Of a stretch of DNA of 17,356 bases, positions 5,967 to 14,107 are shown piece after piece. The notes beneath the pieces were generated by a model. The model was not told where the DNA came from and did not search any database. It saw only the letters and a program-made list of their open reading frames with translations. A program made the translations under genes and the position numbers. The DNA is from an uncultured Bacillota bacterium (GTDB lineage Bacteria > Bacillota > Clostridia > Christensenellales > QAND01): NCBI GenBank assembly GCA_905208455.1, contig CAJLPK010000030.1:1-17356 (forward strand), given 5' to 3'. Positions within the stretch are counted from its first letter, which is position 1; each line of letters opens with the position of its first letter.

Positions 5967-8318
5967 GTGTCTGAAGATTCCTCAAACCGCATATCCCCTT
6001 CGCTGAAAACAGGGCTCAGCGCTGAGCAGGCAGAGCAAAAAACAGCCCGGGGCCAGGTCAACCGCGCCCCCGAGCCCATGACAAAATCCACCGCGCGCAT
6101 CATCAGCGACAATTTGTTTACCTCCTTCAACGCATTTGTCACAGCCATCGCCGCCTGCATCGCGCTGGTAGGCGCTTACCAAAACCTATTGTTTTTGCTG
6201 ATCATCGTCGCCAATACGCTCATTGGCATCATCCAGGAGATCCGCTCCAAAAAGACCATCGAGAAGCTCAGCGTGCTGTCCGTACCCAAGGCACGGGTAC
6301 TGCGCGGCGGCGTTTTTTCCTCCATCGATACCGAGGCTTTGGTCTTGGACGATCTCATCGAGCTATCCCTGGGCAACCAGATTTGCGCGGACTGTATCGT
6401 GCGCCAAGGGCAGGTAGAAGTCAATGAATCGCTTTTGACCGGCGAAGCGGACCCCGTCTACAAGCAGCCCGGCGATATGCTCTTATCCGGCAGCTTTGTC
6501 GTCAGCGGGCGCTGCCTGGCGCAGGTGGAGCATGTAGGCGCGGACAATTATGCGACCAAAATTGCGCTGGAAGCCAAGCGGCCGGAAAAATTCCATTCTG
6601 AGCTGATGGAATCGCTGCGCAAAATCACCAAGTTTACCAGCCTTATCATCCTGCCCATGGGGCTGATTCTCTTCCTTCGCAGCTATTTTTTGCTGGATGA
6701 GACCATCCAAACCGCCGTCGTCTCCTCGGCCGCCGCCATCATCGGCATGTTCCCGCAGGGGCTCGTGCTGCTCACCAGCGTTTCGCTGGCCGTCGGCGTT
6801 GTCAAGCTGGGCCGTCGGCGCACCTTGGTGCAGCAGCTGTTCTGCATCGAAACGCTCAGCCGCGTGGATGTGCTCTGTTTGGATAAGACCGGTACCCTGA
6901 CCACCGGCGAAATGTCCGTCCTGGAAACGCTGCCGCTGCTCTGCCCGCCTTCGCTTGGCTGGGATAGCTGGGAGGCGCTCTGCGCTTATGTCACCGCTTC
7001 TAAGGATGAAAACGCCACCGCAGCTGCTTTACAGCGCTATTTTGAGCCGCTCCAAGCTGCCTATACGCAGGCCCTTCCCTTTTCCTCTGAGCGCAAGTGG
7101 GGCGCCGTCTGCTTTGCAGAGCGCGGCACGCTGTATTTGGGCGCGCCGGACTTTTTGCTGCCGGATGCCAGCCACCCGCTGCACCGCACCGTGCAGTACC
7201 ATACGCGCAACGGCTGCCGCGTGCTGCTGCTTGCCCACAGCCAAGCGCCGCTGGATCCGCATCGTTTGCCGGAGGACTTAGTGCCCGTAGCTGCCGTTGT
7301 GCTGTGTGACACCCTCCGGCCGGAAGCCAAGGATACCCTGGCCTTCTTTGCCAACGAGGGTGTGCAGGTCAAAATCATCTCCGGCGACCATCCCATGACG
7401 GTGGCCAGCATTGCGCGCCAGGTGGGCCTGCCCCGCGCAGACCGGTATATCGACGTCTCCGTTCTTTCGGAGGATGAGTTGGCCAAGGCCGCCGAAACCT
7501 ACACCATTTTCGGCCGGGTAAAGCCAGAGCAAAAGCGTATTTTGGTGCATGCCCTGCAAAAAAACGGGCATACCGTGGCTATGACGGGCGATGGCGTCAA
7601 CGACGTTTTGGCGCTTAAGGATGCCGATTGCAGCATTGCCATGGCCTCCGGCAGCGACGCGGCACGCCAGGTAGCGCAGCTCGTTCTGCTGGATTCCGAC
7701 TTTTCCTGCCTGCCGGAGGTTGTGATGGAGGGCCGCCGCGTCATCAACAACATCACGCGTACCGCGTCGATGTACCTGATCAAAACGGTGTTCTCCTTCC
7801 TCCTCTCCGTCATTACGGTGTTTACGCCGTTCAACTACCCCTTCACGCCGATACAGCTTACGCTGATTAGCATGTTTTGCGTCGGCATCCCCACCTTTTT
7901 CCTGGCGCTGGAACCCAGCCGCGATCGCATCACCGGCAATTTTCTTTCCACTGTGCTCCAGCGCTCTCTCCCCGGCGCGCTCATCGTCGTGCTGTACGTT
8001 ATGCTGATCCAGTCGATAGGCCCTGTTTTGGGGCTTACTGAGCCGCAATGCGCTACGCTCTCGGTATATCTCACCGGCATTGCCAACCTCACGCTGCTTT
8101 GGCGTGTGTGCTGGCCGCTCAATGCCATGCGCGGTACGCTCTGTCTGTTGATGACAGCCGGCTTTTTTGCCGCCGCACACCTGTTCCGCAGCCTCATCGG
8201 CCTTACGGTGATGAGCAGTTCTATGTGGCCGGTCTGCCTTGTCTTTGCCCTGTGCTGCCTGCCCTTGATGCTGCTCGTTGAAAGGCTTTTGAAAAAATTG
8301 CCACGGCTGCGCAAATAA
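5967..8318 (+). CDS. CtpE-like cation-transporting P-type ATPase
   Basis: With the GTG start at 5967 (GGGGG 9 bases upstream) the protein is 783 residues, close to CtpE-type ATPases. An in-frame ATG at 5730 lies within trhP and one at 5868 precedes the likely promoter, so both are rejected. Seen in order: N-terminal GLSAEQAEQK typical of P2-like pumps, TM1-2 (about 49-90), actuator loop with TGE (158-160), TM3-4 (about 222-277), phosphorylation site DKTGT (Asp306), nucleotide domain with SSERKWGA (373-380), SGDHP (472-476), hinge TGDGVND (540-546), and about six C-terminal membrane segments. No N-terminal CxxC metal-binding domain is present. Mycobacterial CtpE transports calcium, but here TM4 reads FPQGL (Gln264) instead of the PEGL of P2 pumps, and TM6 (MFCVGIPTFF) lacks an Asp, so the ion is not assigned. 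Confidence 0.88.
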   Translation: MSEDSSNRISPSLKTGLSAEQAEQKTARGQVNRAPEPMTKSTARIISDNLFTSFNAFVTAIAACIALVGAYQNLLFLLIIVANTLIGIIQEIRSKKTIEKLSVLSVPKARVLRGGVFSSIDTEALVLDDLIELSLGNQICADCIVRQGQVEVNESLLTGEADPVYKQPGDMLLSGSFVVSGRCLAQVEHVGADNYATKIALEAKRPEKFHSELMESLRKITKFTSLIILPMGLILFLRSYFLLDETIQTAVVSSAAAIIGMFPQGLVLLTSVSLAVGVVKLGRRRTLVQQLFCIETLSRVDVLCLDKTGTLTTGEMSVLETLPLLCPPSLGWDSWEALCAYVTASKDENATAAALQRYFEPLQAAYTQALPFSSERKWGAVCFAERGTLYLGAPDFLLPDASHPLHRTVQYHTRNGCRVLLLAHSQAPLDPHRLPEDLVPVAAVVLCDTLRPEAKDTLAFFANEGVQVKIISGDHPMTVASIARQVGLPRADRYIDVSVLSEDELAKAAETYTIFGRVKPEQKRILVHALQKNGHTVAMTGDGVNDVLALKDADCSIAMASGSDAARQVAQLVLLDSDFSCLPEVVMEGRRVINNITRTASMYLIKTVFSFLLSVITVFTPFNYPFTPIQLTLISMFCVGIPTFFLALEPSRDRITGNFLSTVLQRSLPGALIVVLYVMLIQSIGPVLGLTEPQCATLSVYLTGIANLTLLWRVCWPLNAMRGTLCLLMTAGFFAAAHLFRSLIGLTVMSSSMWPVCLVFALCCLPLMLLVERLLKKLPRLRK

Positions 8319-8350
8319 AAAAAAAAGAGGCTTCGGCCTCTTTTTTATTT
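8319..8350. terminator. Bidirectional UUCG-loop terminator between the P-type ATPase and uppP
   Basis: A perfect 11-bp stem AAAAAAGAGGC (8321-8331) / GCCTCTTTTTT (8336-8346) is closed by a TTCG tetraloop, with A-run and T-run on the two sides. It follows the ATPase stop immediately and lies just beyond the uppP stop on the other strand, so it can end both convergent transcripts. Confidence 0.93.
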
Positions 8351-8357
8351 CATGCGT

Positions 8358-9167
8358 TTATATCAATACGTAAAAATACAGCAGCACTGCAGCCCCCAGC
8401 ACAATGCGGTAATAGCCGAACGGCTTAAAGGTATGCGTCTGGATGAATTTCATCAAGAACCGAATGGCAAACAACGACACCACAAACGCCACAACTGTCC
8501 CGGCCAGCAATGTCAAAAGCTGCGGGCCCACCAATAGGTCGGCATATTTGATGAGCTTTAAGCCGCTGGCGCCCAGCATGACGGGAATCGCCAGGAAAAA
8601 CGAAAATTCTGCCGCCACCGTACGGGAGCAGCCCAGCATCACTGCGCCCAGAATCGTAGCGCCGGAGCGCGACGTGCCCGGAATCAGCGCCAGCACCTGA
8701 AACACGCCGATGAGCGCCGCCGTGCGGTAGGTCATCTGCGCAAAGGAGCGAATACGGCCTTTCCTGCGCTGGTTTTCCACCACGATAAACCCTACGCCAT
8801 ACACGATCAGCGTAATGGCTACCGTGGTCGGGTTATAAAACAGCGCATTGATCTTCTCTTCAAACAGCAGGCCGATGATGCCGGCCGGGATGGTAGCCGT
8901 GAGCACCTTGCCCCACAGCGAAAGAGTCTCTCTCTTCTGTTTTTCGCTCTTTTTCGCGGAAAAAGGGTTCAGCTTATGAAAATACAGCACCAGCACCGCC
9001 AGAATGGAGCCAAACTGCACCACCACCATAAACAGATCCACAAACGCTTTTCCGCCGCTGAGCTGGATCCATTCATCCGCCAAAATCATATGCCCTGTGC
9101 TGCTGATGGGCAGCCATTCCGTGATTCCCTGTATGATGCCCAGCAAAATCGCCTTTAATAGTTCCAT
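8358..9167 (-). CDS. uppP: Undecaprenyl-diphosphatase UppP (BacA)
   Basis: A 269-residue integral membrane protein of the usual UppP length. It dephosphorylates undecaprenyl diphosphate to the monophosphate lipid carrier needed for peptidoglycan and other wall polymers, and its overproduction gives bacitracin resistance. The two signature regions are intact: GITEWLPISSTGH (14-26, with Glu17 and His26) and PGTSRSG (163-169, with Arg167). The remainder alternates hydrophobic helices. ATG 9167 is preceded by AGGAGGA. It is a single-gene unit facing the P-type ATPase and has its own promoter. The dedA-family gene about 4 kb away may act in the same lipid-carrier cycle, but they are not co-transcribed. 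Confidence 0.97.
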   Translation of the reverse strand: MELLKAILLGIIQGITEWLPISSTGHMILADEWIQLSGGKAFVDLFMVVVQFGSILAVLVLYFHKLNPFSAKKSEKQKRETLSLWGKVLTATIPAGIIGLLFEEKINALFYNPTTVAITLIVYGVGFIVVENQRRKGRIRSFAQMTYRTAALIGVFQVLALIPGTSRSGATILGAVMLGCSRTVAAEFSFFLAIPVMLGASGLKLIKYADLLVGPQLLTLLAGTVVAFVVSLFAIRFLMKFIQTHTFKPFGYYRIVLGAAVLLYFYVLI

Positions 9168-9251
9168 TGTCGTTTCCTCCTATGGCGCACTGCCTGTTCT
9201 TCCCCATTCTATGCCGCCTACGCCGCCGAGTATTTCCCAGAAAACCCGTTT

Positions 9252-9280
9252 ATCATACCACAGGACGCTTGGTTTGAACA
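9252..9280 (-). promoter_or_regulatory. Probable extended -10 promoter of uppP
   Basis: On the - strand TGGTATGAT (complement of 9252-9260) is an extended -10 element with a 5/6 hexamer. TGTTCA sits 17 bases upstream (complement of 9275-9280) as a weak -35. The leader would be about 75 bases. The rest of the 199-base gap holds only this and the etfA terminator. Confidence 0.45.
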
Positions 9281-9321
9281 CCCTTTTCCCCTGCCCTCTA
9301 TCCACCTGGGCCCTGTGGTCA

Positions 9322-9356
9322 TAAAAAAACACCGCCCGATTGGGCGGTGTTTTCCG
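9322..9356 (-). terminator. Terminator of the thl-crt-hbd-bcd-etfBA operon
   Basis: A 12-bp perfect stem, AAAACACCGCCC (9326-9337) with GGGCGGTGTTTT (9342-9353) and loop GATT, lies just after the etfA stop. On the - strand it runs into a seven-U tract (complement of 9323-9329). Confidence 0.93.
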
Positions 9357-9366
9357 CGTTTTATGC

Positions 9367-10407
9367 TTATTCTTTGATGGTCGCTTTCAGCACTTCCGTC
9401 AGTTTCGGAACGATCTTCAGCGCGTCGCCTACGATGCCGTAGTCCGCCACTTCAAAGATCGGCGCGGTCTCGTCCTTGTTGATCGCGATGATCAAGTCAG
9501 ATTCCTCCATGCCAGCCACGTGCTGGATAGCGCCGGAAATACCGATGGCAAAGTACACCTGCGGGCGCACGGTTTTGCCTGTCTGGCCCACCTGCAGATC
9601 CTTCGGTTCCCAGCCTGCGTCTACCACAGCGCGGGAGCAGCTCACTTCGCCGCCCAATACATCGGCCAGCTCTTTGAGCATCTCGAAGTTTTCCGGGCAG
9701 CCCATGCCGCGGCCGCCGGATACCAGGATCTTGGCATCCATGATGTCCACAGTATCTGTGATGGACTTCACGACATCCAGAATCTCAACATACTTGTTGT
9801 CCGGTGTGAAGCCCGGGTTGTATTCTTCCACAACCGCCTTGGCGCCTTCGATGCGGTCGATCTTCTGCATAACGCCGGGGCGAACCGTAGCCATCTGCGG
9901 ACGGTTGTCCGGGCAGGCGATGGTCGCGATGGTGTTGCCGCCGAACGCCGGACGGGTCATCAGCAGCTGATTGTGCTTTTGTTCCTGTCCTTCTCTGGCC
10001 ACCAGCGGGAAATCGCCGATATCCAGCTGCGTGCAGTCTGCCGTCAAGCCGGTGGCTACACGGGCAGATACGCGGGGGCCCAGGTCACGGCCGATGGCGG
10101 TTGCGCCAATCAGCATGATTTCAGGCTTATATTTGTTGATGACAGAAGCCAGCGCATGGGTATATGGCTCGGTTCTGTAATCTTTCAGCTCCGGATCGTC
10201 TACCACGATAACGCGGTCTGCGCCATAGGCCGCCAGCTCGTCTGCCAGGCCTTTTACGCCGGAGCCGATCAACACAGCCGTTACTTCAGTGTTCAGGTCT
10301 TTGGCCAAGTCCTTGCCCTTGCCGATCAACTCAAACGCGATGCCGCTGATTTCGTTGTCTACCTGCTGAGCAAAAACGAATACGCCTTTATATTCTTCCA
10401 AGTTCAT
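9367..10407 (-). CDS. etfA: Electron transfer flavoprotein subunit alpha
   Basis: A 346-residue EtfA. The C-terminal FAD-binding domain shows GGRGMG (231-236), VGQTGKTVRPQVYFAIGISG (273-292), SGAIQH (291-296), the NKDETAPIFEVADYGIVGD stretch (310-328), and ends after the usual helix. The N-terminal domain is the alpha-type Rossmann-like fold with no added ferredoxin domain. With EtfB it passes electrons to butyryl-CoA dehydrogenase. In butyrate-forming Clostridia this complex couples crotonyl-CoA reduction by NADH to ferredoxin reduction (electron bifurcation); that activity is inferred from operon context. It is the last gene of the operon, 18 bases after etfB. Its ribosome site (GAGGGTGG, about 10-17 bases upstream) is weaker than the others in the operon, suggesting coupling to etfB translation. 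Confidence 0.97.
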   Translation of the reverse strand: MNLEEYKGVFVFAQQVDNEISGIAFELIGKGKDLAKDLNTEVTAVLIGSGVKGLADELAAYGADRVIVVDDPELKDYRTEPYTHALASVINKYKPEIMLIGATAIGRDLGPRVSARVATGLTADCTQLDIGDFPLVAREGQEQKHNQLLMTRPAFGGNTIATIACPDNRPQMATVRPGVMQKIDRIEGAKAVVEEYNPGFTPDNKYVEILDVVKSITDTVDIMDAKILVSGGRGMGCPENFEMLKELADVLGGEVSCSRAVVDAGWEPKDLQVGQTGKTVRPQVYFAIGISGAIQHVAGMEESDLIIAINKDETAPIFEVADYGIVGDALKIVPKLTEVLKATIKE

Positions 10408-10425
10408 CCTTTTACACCACCCTCA

Positions 10426-11208
10426 TCAAATGATATGTTTCTCTTGCAGCTTTTCGGTGATATACGCTGCAGCGGCTTCCGGATCCAGGGTGAACATTTC
10501 CCCTGCTCCCTTTCTTACCTTGTCGGAAGCTTTGGCAATCTTGGTCGGCGAACCCTTCAATCCGATGTTCGCATCGTCCAGATCCTTCAGATCCGCTCTG
10601 CCCCAGGTGGTGATCTCCGCTTGGAACGCGTCGAAAATGCCGCCGGGCGTCATGTAGCGGGGCTCGTTGAGCTCTGCCAACGCCGTGACCAAGCAGGGCA
10701 TTTTGGCCTTTACCACATGGTAACGGTCTTCATATTGGCGTTCTACCACGATGGAATCGCCGTCAACCTCCAGCTTCTGGGCATAGGAGATAACCGGGAT
10801 GCCCAAATGCTCGGAGATCTGCGGGCCTACCTGCGCGGTATCGCCGTCGATGGCCTGGCGGCCGGTGATGATCAAATCATAGTCCAGGTTGCGGATCGCA
10901 GCGGCGATGGTCTGGGAGGTTGCCCAGGTATCCGCGCCGCCCAGTACGCGGTCGGTTACCAGGATGGCCTTATCTGCGCCCATGGCCAGCGCTTCGCGCA
11001 GCACATCCGCCGCTTTCGGCAGGCCCATGGTCAGCACAGTGACCTCTGCACCATACTTGTCTTTCAGCCGCAGAGCAGCTTCCAGGCCGGCCTTGTCATC
11101 CGGATTCATGATCGCAAGCATCGCCGCACGGTTCAGCGTGCCATCCGGGTTAAACTGTACGCCGCCTTTTGTATCCGGCACCTGTTTTATACAAACAACA
11201 ATTTTCAC
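10426..11208 (-). CDS. etfB: Electron transfer flavoprotein subunit beta
   Basis: A 260-residue EtfB, the usual length. Recognisable are the N-terminal MKIVVCIKQVPD, the TVLTMG strand (57-62) and the nucleotide-binding loop GRQAIDGDTAQVGPQ (116-130) that holds AMP in ordinary Etfs and the bifurcating FAD in clostridial ones. It partners EtfA and butyryl-CoA dehydrogenase. The start codon is GTG, chosen because an AGGAGGG site lies 8 bases upstream and the N-terminal residues match the family from the first codon. That ribosome site abuts the bcd stop codon, so bcd and etfB are separated by only 16 bases. Confidence 0.97.
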   Translation of the reverse strand: MKIVVCIKQVPDTKGGVQFNPDGTLNRAAMLAIMNPDDKAGLEAALRLKDKYGAEVTVLTMGLPKAADVLREALAMGADKAILVTDRVLGGADTWATSQTIAAAIRNLDYDLIITGRQAIDGDTAQVGPQISEHLGIPVISYAQKLEVDGDSIVVERQYEDRYHVVKAKMPCLVTALAELNEPRYMTPGGIFDAFQAEITTWGRADLKDLDDANIGLKGSPTKIAKASDKVRKGAGEMFTLDPEAAAAYITEKLQEKHII

Positions 11209-11224
11209 GGTTCTAACCCTCCTG

Positions 11225-12364
11225 TTATCTCAATAAGTCGCCAGAGATGACCATACGCTGAACTTCGGAAGTTCCTTCGTAAATCTCCGTGATCTTCGCA
11301 TCACGCATCATGCGCTCCACCGGATATTCTCTGGTGTAGCCGTAGCCGCCGTGAAGCTGTACACACTTGGTGGTAACTTCCATAGCGACCTCAGCCGCAT
11401 ACAGCTTTGCCATGGCAGCTTCCACAGAGAAGCGTTTTTTGGTGTCCTTGGCTTTGGCTGCATTGTAGACCAACAGGCGGGCCGCCTCGATCTTGGTCTT
11501 CATATCCGCCAGCTGGAACTGGGTATTCTGGAATTTGGCGATAGAACGGCCAAACTGCTTTCTTTCCTTTACATAGGCAACGGTTTCATCAAACGCGCCC
11601 TGTGCCAGGCCCAGCGCCTGTGCCGCAATGCCGATACGGCCGCCGTCCAGCGTGGTCATGGCAATGCCGAAGCCTTTGCCTTCCTGGCCCAGCAGGTTTT
11701 CCTTCGGCACGATGCAGTTTTCAAAGATCAGCTCGGTCGTGGAAGATCCACGGATACCCATCTTCTTTTCCTTGGTGCCGATGCTAAAGCCCGGGAAATC
11801 CTTTTCTACGATAAACGCAGAAATGCCTTTGGTGCCCTTGGATTTATCCGTCATCGCGAAGATGATGTAGATGTCCGCCTGGCCGCCGTTGGTAATGAAG
11901 ATCTTGCTGCCGTTCAAGACATAGTGGTTGCCTTCCAGCACCGCTTTGGTCTGCTGGCCGGCAGCGTCCGTGCCTGCGCCGGGCTCGGTCAAGCCGAAAG
12001 CGCCGAGCTTTTCACCCTTTGCCAGCGGAATCAGGTATTTTTCCTTCTGCTCCGGCGTACCGAACTTGTTGATCGGCTCTGCGCCCAAAGAGGTGTGCGC
12101 GGAAACGATAACGCCGGTGGTGCCGCAAACTCTGGACAATTCCTCTACGCAGATCGCATAGGTCAGGGAATCACAGCCCTGGCCGCCGTATTCCTTTGCG
12201 AACGGGATGCCCATAAAGCCGTATTTCTGCATTTTCTTTACGGTTTCAATGGGGAAGCGTTCGGTCTCATCAATCTCTTGGGCCAAGGGTTTTGCTTCTG
12301 TTTCAGCAAACTGCCGGAACAGACCGCGTGCCATTTCTTGTTCTTTGCTGAGTACGAAGTCCAT
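11225..12364 (-). CDS. bcd: Butyryl-CoA dehydrogenase (short-chain acyl-CoA dehydrogenase)
   Basis: A 379-residue flavoprotein matching short-chain acyl-CoA dehydrogenases along its length. It contains the FAD/substrate loop FGLTEPGAGTD (123-133), the ITNGGQAD segment, and the C-terminal signature ITEIYEGTSEVQR (358-370). Glu363 in YEGT is the catalytic base position of butyryl-CoA dehydrogenases. In this pathway it reduces crotonyl-CoA to butyryl-CoA, taking electrons from EtfAB. The position directly before etfB and etfA supports the Bcd/Etf complex rather than a fatty-acid oxidation enzyme. ATG 12364 follows AGGAGGA. The 48-base gap after hbd has no terminator. Confidence 0.96.
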   Translation of the reverse strand: MDFVLSKEQEMARGLFRQFAETEAKPLAQEIDETERFPIETVKKMQKYGFMGIPFAKEYGGQGCDSLTYAICVEELSRVCGTTGVIVSAHTSLGAEPINKFGTPEQKEKYLIPLAKGEKLGAFGLTEPGAGTDAAGQQTKAVLEGNHYVLNGSKIFITNGGQADIYIIFAMTDKSKGTKGISAFIVEKDFPGFSIGTKEKKMGIRGSSTTELIFENCIVPKENLLGQEGKGFGIAMTTLDGGRIGIAAQALGLAQGAFDETVAYVKERKQFGRSIAKFQNTQFQLADMKTKIEAARLLVYNAAKAKDTKKRFSVEAAMAKLYAAEVAMEVTTKCVQLHGGYGYTREYPVERMMRDAKITEIYEGTSEVQRMVISGDLLR

Positions 12365-12412
12365 ACTCGTTCCTCCTAATCAAAATTTACAGTCCTAGGA
12401 CCGTCTGAACTC

Positions 12413-13255
12413 TTACTTGGTGTAATCGAAGAAGCCTTTGCCGCTCTTGCGTCCGAGCAAGCCGCCGCGTACCATCTTGCGGAGCAGCGGATGCGGACGG
12501 TATTTCGGGTCGCCGGTTTCGCTTTCCAGCACTTCCATGATGGCCAAGCATACATCCAGGCCAATCAAATCGCCCAGGGACAGCGGGCCCATCGGATGGT
12601 TCGCGCCCAGCTTCATCGCGGTATCGATGTCCTCCGCGCTGGCCACGCCTTCCGCGTAGATGCCCACCGCTTCGTTGATCATCGGGATCAGGATGCGGTT
12701 GACCACAAAGCCGGCCGCTTCCTTGACCTCTACCGGGGTCTTGCCGATCTCCGCAGAGATCTCTTTGATGCGCGCTACGGTCTCCGGCTTGGTGTTCATG
12801 CCGGCGATGACCTCTACCAGCTTCATGACCGGGGCCGGGTTGAAAAAGTGCATGCCGACCACAGCGCGGCTCATGCCCTTGGAAATCTCCGTCAAGGACA
12901 GGGAAGAGGTGTTGGAAGCCAAAATGGTTTCCGGCTTACAGATCTTATCCAGCTTTTGGAACAGCTCTTGTTTTAAGTCCATGCGTTCGATGGCCGCTTC
13001 TACGACCAAATCGCAATCCGCCACCGCTTCGTTATCGCCGTGGGTAGAGATCTTCGCCATGATCTCGTCTGCCTTGGCCTGCTCCATGCGGCCTTTGGCT
13101 ACCTGCTTATCCAGGGCCTTTTGGATCCTGGCCTTGCCGCCATCAGCAAATTCCTGCTTGATGTCGCAAAGAACCACTTCATAACCGTCGGTTACTGCAA
13201 ACGCCTGCGCGATGCCAGCGCCCATGGTGCCGGCGCCAATCACTCCAACTTTCAT
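12413..13255 (-). CDS. hbd: 3-hydroxybutyryl-CoA dehydrogenase
   Basis: A 280-residue single-function 3-hydroxyacyl-CoA dehydrogenase. The N-terminal Rossmann motif is GAGTMG (7-12), the catalytic His136 lies in VGMHFFNPAPVMKLVEVI (133-150), and the C-terminal helical domain holds NRILIPMINEA and GANHPMGPLSLGDLIGLD. It reduces acetoacetyl-CoA to 3-hydroxybutyryl-CoA with NAD(P)H; Asp31 after the second strand suggests NADH. The length equals that of clostridial Hbd, unlike the large fused beta-oxidation proteins. It lies between crt and bcd, with GGAGGT ahead of its ATG. Confidence 0.96.
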   Translation of the reverse strand: MKVGVIGAGTMGAGIAQAFAVTDGYEVVLCDIKQEFADGGKARIQKALDKQVAKGRMEQAKADEIMAKISTHGDNEAVADCDLVVEAAIERMDLKQELFQKLDKICKPETILASNTSSLSLTEISKGMSRAVVGMHFFNPAPVMKLVEVIAGMNTKPETVARIKEISAEIGKTPVEVKEAAGFVVNRILIPMINEAVGIYAEGVASAEDIDTAMKLGANHPMGPLSLGDLIGLDVCLAIMEVLESETGDPKYRPHPLLRKMVRGGLLGRKSGKGFFDYTK

Positions 13256-13301
13256 GATGTACCTCCAAATACAATCTTTTATAAAGGGCTAAATTGCCGA
13301 T

Positions 13302-14078
13302 TTATCTGTTGACAAACGGTTCGGGCTTGCGTTTTTCCAAAAACGCCGTCATGCCGTTTTTCTGATCCTCCGTCTCAAAGCAGCTGCCGAACAGCTTTTC
13401 TTCGATGACGATGGCCTCATCCATATCCACCTGCAAGCCGTCGTTGACAGCCTTTTTGGTGGCGCGCACCGCGATGGGCGCGTTCTTGACGATCTTGCCG
13501 GCCAGCTTCATCGCCGCATCCATCAGCTCTTCCACCGGGTATACCGCATTTACCAAGCCCAGCGAAAGCGCTTCGTCCGCCTTTACCTGCGTGCAGGCAT
13601 ACAGCATTTCCTTGGCTTTGCCTACGCCGATGGTGCGGGCCAGGCGCTGCGTGCCGCCAAAGCCGGGCGTGATGCCCAGGCCCACCTCGGGCTGGCCAAA
13701 GCGCGCATTGTCGGACGCCAGGCGAATGTCGCAGCTCATGGACAATTCGCAGCCGCCGCCCAGCGCAAAGCCGTTGACCGCCGCGATGACCGGGACCGGG
13801 AAGGTCTCGATCTTGCGGAAAATATCGTTGCCCTTTTTGCCGAACGCTTCGCCCTCGGCCTTGGTCAGGGTGCTCATCTCGCCGATGTCCGCGCCCGCCA
13901 CAAAGGATTTCTGGCCCGCGCCGGTGATGACCAGGCAGCGCACCGTTTCCAGGTCCACGCCGTCCAGCGTCTTATCCAGCGCATCCAGCACTTCGGAATT
14001 CAGCGCGTTCAGCGCTTTTTCGCGGTTGATGGTGATAACGCCTACCGCGTCCTTTTGTTCATACAGTACAACGCTCAT
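13302..14078 (-). CDS. crt: 3-hydroxybutyryl-CoA dehydratase (crotonase, enoyl-CoA hydratase family)
   Basis: A 258-residue crotonase-fold enzyme. The oxyanion-hole segment FVAGADIGEM (59-68) and the two catalytic acids, Glu111 in GGGCELSMSCD and Glu131 in FGQPEVGLGITPGFGGTQRL, are at the standard 20-residue spacing. In this operon it dehydrates 3-hydroxybutyryl-CoA to crotonyl-CoA. ATG 14078 has AGGAGG upstream within the 29-base gap after thl. The context fixes the assignment as crt rather than another enoyl-CoA hydratase. Confidence 0.96.
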   Translation of the reverse strand: MSVVLYEQKDAVGVITINREKALNALNSEVLDALDKTLDGVDLETVRCLVITGAGQKSFVAGADIGEMSTLTKAEGEAFGKKGNDIFRKIETFPVPVIAAVNGFALGGGCELSMSCDIRLASDNARFGQPEVGLGITPGFGGTQRLARTIGVGKAKEMLYACTQVKADEALSLGLVNAVYPVEELMDAAMKLAGKIVKNAPIAVRATKKAVNDGLQVDMDEAIVIEEKLFGSCFETEDQKNGMTAFLEKRKPEPFVNR

Positions 14079-14107
14079 TGCAAAAGCCTCCTAAAAAGTC
14101 CGGATCC

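Noticed and set aside
9340..11250. A 636-codon open frame on the + strand opposite etfA and etfB
   Set aside because: It is antisense to two genes with complete family motifs. Its translation is rich in His, Arg, Gln and Ala with no recognisable domain, as expected from the opposite strand of GC-rich, codon-biased genes.
11351..12379. A 342-codon open frame on the + strand opposite bcd, plus similar long frames opposite crt and thl
   Set aside because: These are all antisense shadows; the - strand products carry the catalytic residues of their families.
12392..12401. Perfect 10-bp palindrome GTCCTAGGAC in the hbd-bcd gap
   Set aside because: It is short, has no promoter beside it, and lies inside an operon. 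Palindromes of this length arise by chance, and no regulator or processing site is suggested.
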